DNA from: Peptacetobacter hiranonis
GTDB taxonomy: Bacteria > Bacillota > Clostridia > Peptostreptococcales > Peptostreptococcaceae
Direction: 5' to 3'
NCBI RefSeq assembly: GCF_008151785.1
Contig: NZ_CP036523.1
Coordinates: 558,001-622,000, forward strand
Length of the DNA stretch: 64,000 bases
Position 1 is the stretch's first letter; each line of letters begins with the position of its first letter. Made by a program: the position numbers and the translations under genes. This document shows positions 8,149-17,907 of the stretch, piece by piece. Under the pieces are notes generated by a model. The model ran no database searches, had not been told where the DNA came from, and saw only the letters and a list, made by a program, of their open reading frames with translations.

Positions 8149-10068
8149 ATGTCAATAACTGTAGAAACAGCTCAGGCCCACGCTAATGACCCAGCAGTAA
8201 CATGCTGCAGATTCGAAGCAGGGACAGTGGTAGAACCAGCTAACTTAGAGGATCCAGCTATATTCCCAGATTTAGTTGAATCAGGATTATTAGTTTTACC
8301 AGAAAACACATTAACAATAGGACAGGTTTTAGGTGCTAAATTAACAGCAACTTGTGATGCTTTAACAGCTCTTACTCCAGAAAACGCTGAAGGATTCTCA
8401 GCAGGAGAAGAAGAAGCAGCAGAAGAAGTTGTAGAAGAAGCTCCAGTAGCTGAAGAAGCTCCAGCTCCAGTAGCTCCAGTAGCAGCTCCAGCAGTTGCAG
8501 GTGGAGTATTCAAACTTCACATAGGAGAAGGTAAAGATATAAACTTAGAAATACCTTTAGGTGCAATGGGTGGTGCAGCAGCTCCAGCTCCAGTAGCTCC
8601 AGCAGCAGAAGCAGCAGCAGTTCCAGCTGTTGAAGAAGCTAAAAAAGAAGAAAAAACTACATTAATAAGAAGCTTAACTAAAAAACACTTCAAAATAGAC
8701 AAAGTTGTATTTGGTGAAGAAACTAAAATAGAAGGAACTACTTTAACATTAAGAACTCCAGAAGACTTATGTAAAGAAGCAGTTGACACTGAAGAATTAG
8801 TTTACGACATGAAGTTAGATATAATAACTCCAGATAGATACAACGAATATTCAGAAGCTATACTTGATATACAGCCAATAGCAACTAAAGAAGAAGGTGA
8901 ACTTGGAGAAGGTATCACTAGAACTATAGATGGTGTTGTAATGGTATTATCAGGAACAGATGCTAACGGAGTTCAGATAGGTGAATTCGGTTCTTCTGAA
9001 GGTGAAATGTCTACTACAATGATGTGGGGTAGACCAGGTGCAGCTGATAAAGGTGAAATATTCATAAAAGGTGAAGTAACTATAAAAGAAGGTACTAACA
9101 TGGAAAGACCAGGACCTCTAGCTGCTCACAAAGCATTTGACCACATAACTCAGGAAATAAGAGAAGCCTTAAAGAAAGCTGATGAATCTTTAGTAGTTGA
9201 TACTCAGGTTATAGATCAGTTCAGAAGAGAAGGTAAAAAGAAAATAGTTATAGTTAAAGAAATAATGGGACAGGGTGCAATGCACGATAACTTAATATTA
9301 CCATCTGAACCAGTTGGTACATTAGGTGCTAGACCAAACGTTGACTTAGGTAACGTTCCAGTTGTATTATCTCCACTTGAAGTATTAGACGGTGGTATAC
9401 ATGCATTAACTTGTATAGGACCTGCTTCAAAAGAAATGTCTAGACATTACTGGAGAGAACCATTAGTAATAAGAGCTATGGAAGATGAAGAAGTAGATTT
9501 AGTAGGTGTTGTATTCGTAGGATCTCCACAGGCTAACTCTGAAAAATTCTATGTATCTAGAAGATTAGGTATGTTAGTTGAAGCTATGGAAGTTGACGGT
9601 GCTGTAGTTACTACAGAAGGATTCGGTAACAACCATATAGACTTCGCATCTCATATAGAACAGATAGGTATGAGAGGTGTGCCAGTAGTTGGTGTTACTT
9701 ACTCAGCTGTTCAGGGTGCTCTAGTTGTTGGTAACAAATACATGACTCACATGGTAGATAACAACAAATCTAGACAGGGTATAGAAAACGAAATACTTGG
9801 AAACAACACATTAGCTCCAGAAGAAGCTATAAGAATAATGTGCATGCTTAAAAATGCTATGTCTGGTGTTGAAGTTAAAGCTCCAGAAAGAAAATGGAAC
9901 CCTAACGTTAAATTAAACAACATAGAAGCTATAGAAAAAGAATTAGGAATAAAAATAGAATTAGAAGACAACGAAACTGTACTTCCAACATCTAAGAAGA
10001 GAAGAGAAATCTACGAAAAAGATGATATAGAAGCAGGAATAGTTGAAGTAAAAGAAATAGAAAAATAA
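8149..10068 (+). CDS. prdA: PrdA, D-proline reductase proprotein
   Basis: 639 residues. N-terminal domain (1-95), Pro/Ala/Glu-rich linkers (95-175), then the catalytic proprotein. The segment GGIHALTCIGPASKE contains Cys422. In the related enzyme the equivalent cysteine becomes the pyruvoyl group after self-cleavage, giving the two PrdA chains. With PrdB it reductively cleaves D-proline to 5-aminovalerate, the electron-accepting half of Stickland fermentation. AGGAGG precedes the ATG. Regulated from the upstream sigma-54 promoter. Confidence 0.95.
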   Translation: MSITVETAQAHANDPAVTCCRFEAGTVVEPANLEDPAIFPDLVESGLLVLPENTLTIGQVLGAKLTATCDALTALTPENAEGFSAGEEEAAEEVVEEAPVAEEAPAPVAPVAAPAVAGGVFKLHIGEGKDINLEIPLGAMGGAAAPAPVAPAAEAAAVPAVEEAKKEEKTTLIRSLTKKHFKIDKVVFGEETKIEGTTLTLRTPEDLCKEAVDTEELVYDMKLDIITPDRYNEYSEAILDIQPIATKEEGELGEGITRTIDGVVMVLSGTDANGVQIGEFGSSEGEMSTTMMWGRPGAADKGEIFIKGEVTIKEGTNMERPGPLAAHKAFDHITQEIREALKKADESLVVDTQVIDQFRREGKKKIVIVKEIMGQGAMHDNLILPSEPVGTLGARPNVDLGNVPVVLSPLEVLDGGIHALTCIGPASKEMSRHYWREPLVIRAMEDEEVDLVGVVFVGSPQANSEKFYVSRRLGMLVEAMEVDGAVVTTEGFGNNHIDFASHIEQIGMRGVPVVGVTYSAVQGALVVGNKYMTHMVDNNKSRQGIENEILGNNTLAPEEAIRIMCMLKNAMSGVEVKAPERKWNPNVKLNNIEAIEKELGIKIELEDNETVLPTSKKRREIYEKDDIEAGIVEVKEIEK

Positions 10069-10131
10069 GAACATTTAATTTTCTAAATCTAAAATAAAAA
10101 CAAATTGAACTAACAAGAAAGAGGTATCTAA

Positions 10132-10458
10132 ATGGAAAAATTAAGATATATCTCTTCAGAATCATACTTCGAAGGTGTTATAGTTGAAATACACGATGGT
10201 GCATTCACTATAGATCTTAAAGGTAGACTTGGACAGTTCAAAATACCTAGCAGAATGCTTATAACTGACTACGAACCGAAGATAGGACAAGAAGTTGGAT
10301 TTATGCTAAGTTATCCTGAGGTATTAAGTCCAGATCCTAATCCAGAGTATGTAGAAAACATTCTGAGAGAACAAAAGAAAAAAGCCGAAGTAATGGCTAG
10401 AACAAGAGAAAATCTTAAAAAGCAACTTCTAAAAGAAATTGAAGAAGAAAGCAAATAA
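10132..10458 (+). CDS. Small prd-operon protein (CBO2463/CBO2479-type domain)
   Basis: 108 residues, no membrane segment. An N-terminal OB/S1-like beta pattern (YFEGVIVEIHDGAFTIDLKGRLGQFKIPSRMLI) is followed by a charged helical tail. Similar proteins sit between prdA and prdB in other proline-reducing clostridia, as I recall. Role unknown; the conserved position suggests an accessory or maturation factor. Ribosome site AAAGAGG. Confidence 0.75.
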   Translation: MEKLRYISSESYFEGVIVEIHDGAFTIDLKGRLGQFKIPSRMLITDYEPKIGQEVGFMLSYPEVLSPDPNPEYVENILREQKKKAEVMARTRENLKKQLLKEIEEESK

Positions 10459-10533
10459 GAAATCTAAAATTGTAAACAACATGAACTTAAAAATATATTA
10501 TTTAAGTTTAAATTTGAAGGGAGAGATTAAACA

Positions 10534-11259
10534 ATGAGTCTTACTACAGTAAAAGGACTTCAGTCTGAAATATTCGTTCCAATAACACCTCCTCCAGTAT
10601 GGACTCCTGTAACTAAAGAATTAAAAGACATGGTTATAGCTTTAGCTACAGCAGCAGGTGTACATTTAAAAACTGATAAAAGATTTAACCTAGCTGGTGA
10701 TACTGGTTACAGAATGGTACCAGATACAGCTAAACCAGAAGATTTAATGGTATCACATGGGGGATATGATAACTCTGACGTTAATAGAGATATCAACTGC
10801 ATGTTCCCTATAGAAAGATTACATGAACTAGCAGCAGAAGGATTCATAAAAGCTGTTGCACCAATGCACTACACATTCATGGGTGGTGGTGGTAACCAGC
10901 ACGTATTCACAGAAGAAACTGGTCCAGAAATCGCTAGAAAATTAAAAGAAGAAAATGTTGACGGTGTCGTTATGACAGCTGGTTGAGGTACTTGCCATAG
11001 AACTGCCGTGATCGTGCAGAGAGCAATAGAAGAAGCTGGTATACCTTCAATAATAATAGCAGCTTTACCTCCAGTTGTTAGACAGAATGGATCTCCAAGA
11101 GCAGTTGCTCCAATGGTTCCAATGGGTGCTAATGCTGGTGAACCTCACAACGTTGAAATGCAGACTGGTATATTAAAAGCTACTTTACAGCAGTTAGTAG
11201 AAATACCATCAGCTGGTAAAATAGTTCCATTACCATTTGAATACCACGCTGCTATATAA
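10534..11259 (+). CDS. prdB: PrdB, selenoprotein subunit of D-proline reductase
   Basis: 241 residues with in-frame TGA at 10984-10986 decoded as Sec151, in the context TAGUGTCHRT (UxxCH). The frame continues to TAA at 11257 with conserved sequence (PPVVRQNGSPRAVAP, GEPHNVEMQ). Length and Sec position fit known PrdB. Sec is the nucleophile that attacks the proline alpha carbon bound to PrdA's pyruvoyl. Ribosome site GGGAGAG. A pseudogene reading (premature stop) is ruled out by the family knowledge. Confidence 0.96.
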
Positions 11260-11302
11260 TTAGTGAGCTTAAATAGTGGGTTTATCCATTAAATAAAAAT
11301 AC

Positions 11303-11331
11303 CCCCTTTCCGGAATTCCGGGGAGGGGGTT
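11303..11331 (+). other. GC-rich hairpin between prdB and prdD
   Basis: CCCCCTTTCCGG / CCGGGGAGGGGG, the strongest stem in an otherwise AT-rich operon. It is followed by TTTAAAAAAA rather than a T-run, directly ahead of the prdD ribosome site. It probably lowers or protects transcription/mRNA beyond the catalytic genes. Confidence 0.65.
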
Positions 11332-11340
11332 TAAAAAAAG

Positions 11341-12126
11341 GTGGTCAATATTATGGAAGAAATAGTAATGAGAAGATTAGCTATTAAATCTTTCCACATA
11401 GAGGAAGTGGAAATGGGATCTACTGTAGCTCTAAAAGGGAAAAAACTTCTATTAAATAAGAATAGAGTTCAGGAACTTATAGACGCAGATGATTTAATAA
11501 CTGATATTAAACTAGAAGTAATTGAACCTAAAGCTAAAAACCCTGCTGATTATGACAGGGAAATTAACACAATAATGGATATTATACCAATATCTACTAA
11601 AGTATTAGGAACTCTTGGAGAAGGTCTTACACACACTTTAACAGGTGTTTATGTAATGCTTACAGGAGTTGATGAAGATGGAAGACAGATGCATGAATTT
11701 GGATCATCAGAAGGTAGACTTGCTGAACAGATGGTTCTAGGTAAATGTGGTACTCCATCAGAAAATGACTACATAATACATATGGATGTTACTATCAAAG
11801 GTGGACTTCCATACGATAGACATCTACCAAATGCCTGCTTCAAAGCATGTGATGATTTTATCCAGGATATAAGAGCTATATTAAAGAGAGAAGATGGGCG
11901 TCATGCTTCAGAATCTCATGAATTCTTCGATAAAGTTAGACCTGGTGGAAAAAAAGTTGTAATAGTTAAACAGATTGCTGGTCAGGGAGCAATGTATGAC
12001 AACCAGTTATTCTCTGATGAGCCAAGTGGTTTTGAAGGAGGAACATCTATTATAGATATGTGCAATATGCCGATGATACTTTCTCCTAATGAATATAGAG
12101 ACGGTGCTCTTAGAGCATTAGTATAA
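11341..12126 (+). CDS. prdD: PrdD, homolog of the PrdA core before the cleavage site
   Basis: 261 residues (254 if the ATG at 11353, MEEIVMRRLAIKSF, is used). It aligns with PrdA from its LIRSLTKKHFKIDKV segment to just before ALTC; it ends MILSPNEYRDGALRALV and stops where PrdA would have the pyruvoyl cysteine. Known companion of proline reductase with a likely structural or regulatory role. prdE follows after 18 bases. Confidence 0.88.
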   Translation: MVNIMEEIVMRRLAIKSFHIEEVEMGSTVALKGKKLLLNKNRVQELIDADDLITDIKLEVIEPKAKNPADYDREINTIMDIIPISTKVLGTLGEGLTHTLTGVYVMLTGVDEDGRQMHEFGSSEGRLAEQMVLGKCGTPSENDYIIHMDVTIKGGLPYDRHLPNACFKACDDFIQDIRAILKREDGRHASESHEFFDKVRPGGKKVVIVKQIAGQGAMYDNQLFSDEPSGFEGGTSIIDMCNMPMILSPNEYRDGALRALV

Positions 12127-12144
12127 GGAAGGGGTTGGAAAATT

Positions 12145-12615
12145 ATGGGTATAGGTCCTTCAACTAAAGAAACATCTTTACATCATTTCAGAGATCCTAT
12201 TCTAGAAATATGCTCAGAAGATACTGACATAGATCTATTAGGTGTAGTAGTAGTAGGTACTCCTCAGGATAATAAATATAAAAATCTTGTTGGACAGAGA
12301 GCAGCTCAGTGGTTAGAAGGTATGAGAGCTGATGGAGTAATACTATCTGCAGATGGATGGGGAAACTCACATGTTGACTATGCAAACACATTTGAAGAAA
12401 TAGGTAAAAGAGGAATCCCAACAGTAGGGGTAACTTTTAATGGTACAAATGCAAAATTTGTAGTTACTAATGAATATATGGACACAATAGTAGATATAAA
12501 CAAATCAGAATCTGGAACAGAAACTGAAATAGTAGGCGAAAACAACGTCGATAAAACTGATGCAAGAAAAGCTCTTGCGTTCCTTAAACTAAAAATGAGA
12601 AAACGGGGTAAATAA
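12145..12615 (+). CDS. prdE: PrdE, homolog of the PrdA core after the cleavage site
   Basis: 156 residues starting MGIGPSTKETSLHHFRDP, which matches PrdA's IGPASKEMSRHYWREP right after the cleavage cysteine and continues to PrdA's C-terminal part. PrdD+PrdE thus equal a PrdA-like protein already cut at the processing point. GGAAGGGG ribosome site. Catalysis is unlikely because the cysteine is absent. Confidence 0.88.
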   Translation: MGIGPSTKETSLHHFRDPILEICSEDTDIDLLGVVVVGTPQDNKYKNLVGQRAAQWLEGMRADGVILSADGWGNSHVDYANTFEEIGKRGIPTVGVTFNGTNAKFVVTNEYMDTIVDINKSESGTETEIVGENNVDKTDARKALAFLKLKMRKRGK

Positions 12616-12997
12616 TTTTAAGAATTATGTTATCGCGTTACAAAAAGTCAGAATATAAATAATATACAAACTCAAATCTCAATAAAATAATATATAGATA
12701 ACTTCTATAATAATTAAAAAAAATTATAATAAAATATTGATAAATAGATGACAAAAATACAATTTTATTATATAATAGAGATATAAGGAAAAAGATTTCA
12801 AATTAATAAAAGAAAAAAGAAATCATACAATATATAATAAAATATAGATAATATTAAAAAAATTAATTGAAAACTTTTTTATTATAACAGATAGTTTATT
12901 TTATAATTAACATATCTGGAATTGAATTCGCAAATAAGTCTCTATGAAAGACTTAAAATATAATTGCCAAAGGCAATAAACTAAGGGGGAAATTGTT
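12616..12997 (+). promoter_or_regulatory. prdE-prdF spacer with likely prdF promoter
   Basis: 382 bases, very AT-rich, no gene seen. TGACAA (12749) -16 bp- TATAAT (12771-12776) forms a plausible vegetative promoter, so prdF and the TSUP gene after it may be transcribed independently of sigma-54. Confidence 0.5.
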
Positions 12998-14005
12998 ATG
13001 AAATTTAGCAGAACAATTCAGGCTATAGACTCTCATACAGCTGGAGAAGCAACTAGAATAGTTGTAGGTGGAATACCAAACATAAAAGGTAATACAATGC
13101 CAGAAAAGAAACAGTACTTAGAAGATCATTTAGATCACATAAGAACAGCTATAATGTTAGAACCAAGAGGACACAATGATATGTTCGGTTCAGTTATGAC
13201 TCAGCCTTGTGATCCAGATGCTGACTTCGGTATAATATTCATGGACGGTGGCGGATACCTTAACATGTGTGGTCACGGTTCAATAGGTGCAATGACAGTT
13301 GCAGTTGAAACTGGTGTAGTTCCAATGGAAGAACCTGTAACAAAAGTTGTTATGGAAGCTCCTGCAGGAATAATAAAAGGTGATGTTAAAGTAGAAAACG
13401 GAAAAGTTCAGTCTGTTTCTATATTCAACGTACCAGCATTCTTATACAAAAAAGACCAGGAAGTTGAATTACCAGGTGTAGGTAAAGTTAAATTTGATAT
13501 ATCATTCGGTGGATCTTTCTTCGCTATAGTTCATGCTAGCCAGTTAGGATTAAAAATAGAACCTAAAAATGCAGCTAAATTAACTGACTTAGCTATGGAA
13601 TTAAGAGATATAATAAACAGAGATATCGAAATACAGCACCCAACATTAGAACATATAAAAACTGTAGACCTTGTTGAAATATGGGACGAACCAACTAACG
13701 AAAAAGCAACTTACAAAAACGTTGTTATATTCGGACAGGGACAGGTTGACAGATCTCCTTGTGGAACAGGTACAAGTGCTAAATTAGCTACTTTACATGC
13801 TAGAGGAGAATTAAAAGAAGGCGAAAAATTCGTATATGAAAGTATATTAGGAACATTATTCGAAGGTGAAATAGTAGGAACTACTAAAGTTGGAGAATTC
13901 GATGCAGTATTACCAAAAATAACTGGTTCTGCTTACATGACAGGATTCAATAACTTCTTAATAGACGAAGATGACCCAGTTAAATATGGTTTTATATTAA
14001 AATAA
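12998..14005 (+). CDS. prdF: PrdF, proline racemase
   Basis: 335 residues. The two catalytic cysteines of the racemase family are present in NMCGHGSIGA and DRSPCGTGTSAKLA. It converts L-proline to the D form used by the PrdA/PrdB reductase. Length is usual for the family. AAGGGGG ribosome site. 4-hydroxyproline epimerase is the alternative family member, but operon context favours proline. Confidence 0.92.
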   Translation: MKFSRTIQAIDSHTAGEATRIVVGGIPNIKGNTMPEKKQYLEDHLDHIRTAIMLEPRGHNDMFGSVMTQPCDPDADFGIIFMDGGGYLNMCGHGSIGAMTVAVETGVVPMEEPVTKVVMEAPAGIIKGDVKVENGKVQSVSIFNVPAFLYKKDQEVELPGVGKVKFDISFGGSFFAIVHASQLGLKIEPKNAAKLTDLAMELRDIINRDIEIQHPTLEHIKTVDLVEIWDEPTNEKATYKNVVIFGQGQVDRSPCGTGTSAKLATLHARGELKEGEKFVYESILGTLFEGEIVGTTKVGEFDAVLPKITGSAYMTGFNNFLIDEDDPVKYGFILK

Positions 14006-14086
14006 TTATTGAGTAAAGAGTTCACATTTAATAAATAGTATTGAGTAAGGTATATTCATATACCGCATAACAAACTTAGTTAAATA

Positions 14087-14126
14087 GTTTTTATCTAGGG
14101 ATGGCTTCAGCCATTCCTAGTGAAAA
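14087..14126. other. Hairpin between prdF and first TSUP gene
   Basis: Stem TTTTTATCTAGGGATGGC / GCCATTCCTAGTGAAAA with loop TTCA. The T-run is weak, so readthrough from prdF into the transporter is possible. Confidence 0.55.
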
Positions 14127-14179
14127 CTTTTAAATTTTCAGAAAATAGAAAATATAATAAAAAGTGGGAGGTAGAGTAA

Positions 14180-15064
14180 ATGGTAAATATAGTCAGAGGA
14201 ATATTAGGAGTTTTAACAGTAATTTACGCATTTATGTTTGGAAAAGACTATAAAGAGTCAGCTCAGAATGGTAGACTAGCTTCTGAAGAAGAAGGACCAT
14301 TAAAACCAGCAATTATAGGGGCTATAGCAAACTTTGGTGATACATTAGGTATAGGATCATTCGCACCAATAGTAGCTATGACTAAATTCTCAAAAATGAA
14401 AGTTCATGATAAAGAAATACCTGGTATGTTAAACGTATCTTGTACAATACCAGTCGTAACAGAAGCACTTATATTTACAACAACTATAGAAGTTGAACCA
14501 GTTACATTAATAGCAATGCTTGCAGCAGCAGGTGCTGGTTCATACATAGGAGCAGGTATCATATCTAAAATGGACGAAAAGAAAATACAGTTAGTAATGG
14601 GTCTTGCATTACTTATAACATCAATATTAATGTTCTTATCTCATCCTTGGATAAACTTAATGCCAGGTGGCGGTAATGAAATAGGATTATCAGGTGTTAA
14701 ATTAGTAATAGGTGTAGTTGGTAACTTCATACTAGGAGCACTTATGACAGCAGGTATAGGACTATATGGACCATGTATGGCACTAGTTTACTTCTTAGGA
14801 ATGTCTCCAAAAGTTGCATTCCCAATAATGATGGGTTCTTGTGCAGTACTTATGCCAATAGCATCAGCTAAATTCATAAAAGAAGGTCAGTATCCAAGAA
14901 AAATATCTTTATGGATAACAATAGGTGGGGTAATCGGTGTATTCTTAGCAACTAAAGTTATAGACATAATGCCAATGGACGTATTAAAAATGCTAGTTGT
15001 ATTCGTTATACTTTATACTTCAATAACAATGTTAAAACCACACTTAAGCAAAAAACAGGCTTAA
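14180..15064 (+). CDS. TSUP (TauE/SafE) family membrane transporter 1
   Basis: 294 residues, mostly hydrophobic, about eight membrane helices with an internal duplication (ADFGDTLGIGSFAP-type half 1; GNFILGALMTAGIGLYGPCMAL half 2). The TSUP family moves small sulfur-containing or organic anions. First of four paralogs in 7 kb. It follows prdF closely and may share its transcript. Substrate unknown; proline-pathway products or sulfur compounds are candidates by context only. GGGAGGT ribosome site. Confidence 0.82.
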   Translation: MVNIVRGILGVLTVIYAFMFGKDYKESAQNGRLASEEEGPLKPAIIGAIANFGDTLGIGSFAPIVAMTKFSKMKVHDKEIPGMLNVSCTIPVVTEALIFTTTIEVEPVTLIAMLAAAGAGSYIGAGIISKMDEKKIQLVMGLALLITSILMFLSHPWINLMPGGGNEIGLSGVKLVIGVVGNFILGALMTAGIGLYGPCMALVYFLGMSPKVAFPIMMGSCAVLMPIASAKFIKEGQYPRKISLWITIGGVIGVFLATKVIDIMPMDVLKMLVVFVILYTSITMLKPHLSKKQA

Positions 15065-15090
15065 TAAAAAATAGAATCTATAAAATAAAA

Positions 15091-15135
15091 ATCAACCGTT
15101 ATGGAGAATTTCTCCATAACGGTTTTTTATTTTTG
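15091..15135 (+). terminator. Terminator after TSUP 1
   Basis: AACCGTTATGGAGAA / TTCTCCATAACGGTT stem followed by TTTTTATTTTT. Confidence 0.92.
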
Positions 15136-15319
15136 ATAAGCGGTTTCCAATGTATACAGATATTTAGAATTATAGTATAATTAATAATGTCGCTTTTAAA
15201 AGAGATTAACATGTTGAAAAGTAGGATAAATTTTGGGAAAATGTTGATATCTTGAGGAAAAGTGGATAACTACAAAGGTATACCGGCAGCCATGTGCGCT
15301 GGATATATAGGAGGGCAAA

Positions 15320-16213
15320 ATGATAAATTTAATAAGAATTATACTACTATCATTTACCGGAATGCAGGGATTTTTAATGATTAGCGATTATTCTAAAGCC
15401 AAAAGAGAAAATCGACTAGAAGATGAAAGCTGTGTAAAAGCCGGAATAGCAGGGATGGTAGGTAACTTTTTCGACACATTGGGGGTAAGTTCTTTTGCTG
15501 TCATAATAGCTATGGGAAAAGCTATGAAGATGAAATTTAAGGATAAAGAGCTCCCAGCAATGCTAAACATATCTTGTGCTATACCAAATATAACAGAAGC
15601 ACTGATATTTTTAACAGCTATAGAGGTAGATCCAACAACACTTGTGTCTATGTTAATAGCTGCAGGAATGGGATCTTACATAGGAGCTGGAATAGTAGAA
15701 AAGCTTGATGAAAAGAAAATACAGCTTGCTATGGGAATAGCACTGTTTATAACTGCGAGTGTAATATTTATGGGACTTCCATGGGTAAATCTTCTTCCAG
15801 TTGGAGGAGAAAGCATAGGTCTTTACGGCTCAAAACTATTCATAGGAGTAACATTAAACTTCATATACGGAGCTTTAATGACAGCAGGAATAGGACTATA
15901 TGCACCATGTATGGCAACTACATATATACTTGGAATGTCACCAAAATGTGCATTCCCAATAATGATGGGATCATGTGCGGTACTTATGCCAATAGCGAGC
16001 ACTAGATTTATAAAAGACGGGCACTATCCAAGAAAAACATCATTATGGATAACAATAGGTGGTGTTGTAGGAGTGTTTGCTGCAGCATATATATTTAACT
16101 CAATGCCAATGAATATGGTAAAAGTATTATGTGTATTTGTAATATACTACACATCTTATGGAATGCTAAAAAAAGCATTAAAAAGAGAAGAAAATAAATT
16201 AATAGAAGCATAA
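15320..16213 (+). CDS. TSUP (TauE/SafE) family membrane transporter 2
   Basis: 297 residues, clear paralog of the genes at 14180, 18508 and 20118 (FDTLGVSSFAVIIAMGKAMKMK; MTAGIGLYAPCMATTYILGMSP; MMGSCAVLMPIAST). Eight predicted membrane segments. Own upstream region of ~250 bases and an AGGAGGG ribosome site suggest separate expression. Substrate unknown. Confidence 0.82.
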   Translation: MINLIRIILLSFTGMQGFLMISDYSKAKRENRLEDESCVKAGIAGMVGNFFDTLGVSSFAVIIAMGKAMKMKFKDKELPAMLNISCAIPNITEALIFLTAIEVDPTTLVSMLIAAGMGSYIGAGIVEKLDEKKIQLAMGIALFITASVIFMGLPWVNLLPVGGESIGLYGSKLFIGVTLNFIYGALMTAGIGLYAPCMATTYILGMSPKCAFPIMMGSCAVLMPIASTRFIKDGHYPRKTSLWITIGGVVGVFAAAYIFNSMPMNMVKVLCVFVIYYTSYGMLKKALKREENKLIEA

Positions 16214-16223
16214 ATAAATTAAT

Positions 16224-16262
16224 AAAGATAGATATCTTGTTGTAAAGATATCTATTTTTTTA
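16224..16262 (+). terminator. Terminator after TSUP 2
   Basis: AGATAGATATCTT / AAGATATCTATTT hairpin then T7. Confidence 0.8.
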
Positions 16263-16303
16263 TTCCTAAGGAAATTATAATAATTTAAAACTGTGGAAAA
16301 CTT

Positions 16304-17578
16304 ATGTACAATAGTAATATGAATGTATTGAAAAAACAAAAAGATGAAAAAATCATTAAGAAAATATTAAAAAATCACTTTGAAGAATTCAAACTAAAAT
16401 ATTGGAATAAAGTTAGAAGAGAAATGAGGGATCAGATAGAAAATACTGTAATAAAGGCTTTAAATTGTGGAAATATAGAAAAAGGATATATAAAACATAA
16501 ATGTATAGACTGTGGAGAGGAGTATATTCAAGGGTTCACTTGTAAAAGTAAGTTTTGCACAAAGTGTGGAAGAAAATATTCTATGGAATGGGCAGAAAAA
16601 CAGGTAGAAAATATTCTTGATGTTTCTCATAGACATGCAGTTTTCACAATTCCAGAGGAGTTAAGAGTCTATTTCTACAGAAAGCGAGAGCTTTTAAAAG
16701 ATTTACAAGATGCTACATATAAGGTATTAGATAGTTTTCATAAAAAGAAAACAAATGGAGATTATGAATTAGGGGTAATTGCTGTAGTACACACTTTTGG
16801 TGGAGATTTAAAATGGAATCCTCACATACATGCCTTATACACCGAAGGTGGAATAGATAGAAATAATAAGTGGTTTAAAAAATTAGATTTCATACCGTAT
16901 ACATATATGAAAAAAGTATGGCGAAAGTTGGTACTAGATATAATAAAAAACAACTTTAGAGATAGAAAAACTAGAAATTTGATAAATAAGTTATATAAGA
17001 AAGAATTCTATGTAAATGCAGAAAGACGTTTAACTAATATAAAACAGGCAACTCAATATATAGGTAGATATTTGGCTAGACCAGCTATCGCTGAGTATAG
17101 AATAATTAATTACGATGGGAAAAATGTAACTTACTGGTATGAAAACAAAAAACCTAAGGGAAAAAGAGAAATAACTGTAAATGTATTAGAATTTATAGGT
17201 AAAATAACCCAACATATTCACCCGAAGGGTTTTAGAGTTGCAAGAAGATACGGTCTATATTCAAGAGTAAAAAATAAATTAAGCATAGAAATATTGAAAT
17301 TATATAATTTTATGAGACACAGAAATATATCTAAGCTGATAAAAAAGAAGAATACAGTAAAGAAAAATTTTAAAGATAGATTGATAGAATCATTTGGAGT
17401 AAATCCTTATATTTGTAAAAAGTGTGGAAAAGACATGATTCTATGGGAAATATGGCATTATAAATATGGATTAATATATAATGTACTAGATAAATCAAAT
17501 TATAAAAGAATAATCTACGAAGAAATTATAGAAAAAGAAATTTCTTTGAATACAACAACACAAATAGAATTATTTTAA
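16304..17578 (+). CDS. IS91-family (HUH) transposase
   Basis: 424 residues. The N-terminal zinc-binding domain has four CxxC-type pairs (CIDCGEEY, CKSKFCTKCGRKY). The HUH nuclease motif is WNPHIHALYTEG, followed by the Tyr-containing helix region (TQYIGRYLARPAIAEYR). A second zinc pair (CKKCGKDM) is near the C-terminus. IS91 elements transpose by rolling-circle replication and lack inverted repeats, so the element's ends cannot be set from sequence alone. It lies between TSUP 2 and TSUP 3, which it probably separated. The frame is intact, hence possibly active. Confidence 0.88.
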   Translation: MYNSNMNVLKKQKDEKIIKKILKNHFEEFKLKYWNKVRREMRDQIENTVIKALNCGNIEKGYIKHKCIDCGEEYIQGFTCKSKFCTKCGRKYSMEWAEKQVENILDVSHRHAVFTIPEELRVYFYRKRELLKDLQDATYKVLDSFHKKKTNGDYELGVIAVVHTFGGDLKWNPHIHALYTEGGIDRNNKWFKKLDFIPYTYMKKVWRKLVLDIIKNNFRDRKTRNLINKLYKKEFYVNAERRLTNIKQATQYIGRYLARPAIAEYRIINYDGKNVTYWYENKKPKGKREITVNVLEFIGKITQHIHPKGFRVARRYGLYSRVKNKLSIEILKLYNFMRHRNISKLIKKKNTVKKNFKDRLIESFGVNPYICKKCGKDMILWEIWHYKYGLIYNVLDKSNYKRIIYEEIIEKEISLNTTTQIELF

Positions 17579-17665
17579 AAGTCTATTAAATAGGCTAGCT
17601 TTGCTATACTCAAATATAAATAATAGTGTATAATTAGTGTAATTAAAATTATTAGGAGAAATAGT

Positions 17666-17893
17666 ATGCTAAAAGAATTAGAAGAAATGAGTAAAGGACA
17701 AAAGTTATACAATTATGAATGTAAGTCTTGTGGATTTGAAAAAGGAGTACCAGAATTTATATTAGAAGAACTAAGACAAGATGCATTCTTTTCATTGGGA
17801 GCGATAGCTTCGCTAAATGAAAAAAATATGCCAGAATTAATTTGTCCTAATTGTGGAGCTAAATTTGAATACAAAAAAACTGACGACCGTTAG
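17666..17893 (+). CDS. Small zinc-ribbon protein downstream of transposase
   Basis: 75 residues with CKSCGFEKG near the start and CPNCGAKFEY near the end, a two-pair zinc ribbon. AGGAGA ribosome site. It follows the transposase by ~90 bases and may be passenger DNA of the IS91-like element, or an independent small gene. No function can be assigned. Confidence 0.65.
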   Translation: MLKELEEMSKGQKLYNYECKSCGFEKGVPEFILEELRQDAFFSLGAIASLNEKNMPELICPNCGAKFEYKKTDDR

Positions 17894-17907
17894 GTGTCAG
17901 TTAAAGG

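Noticed and set aside
10984-10986. In-frame TGA in prdB looks like a nonsense mutation
   Set aside because: It is the catalytic selenocysteine of PrdB in the UxxCH motif; the frame continues with conserved sequence.
12124-12145. prdD/prdE could be a single prdA-like gene broken by a stop
   Set aside because: Separate genes with a ribosome site before prdE are the established arrangement, and the break coincides with the processing site of PrdA.
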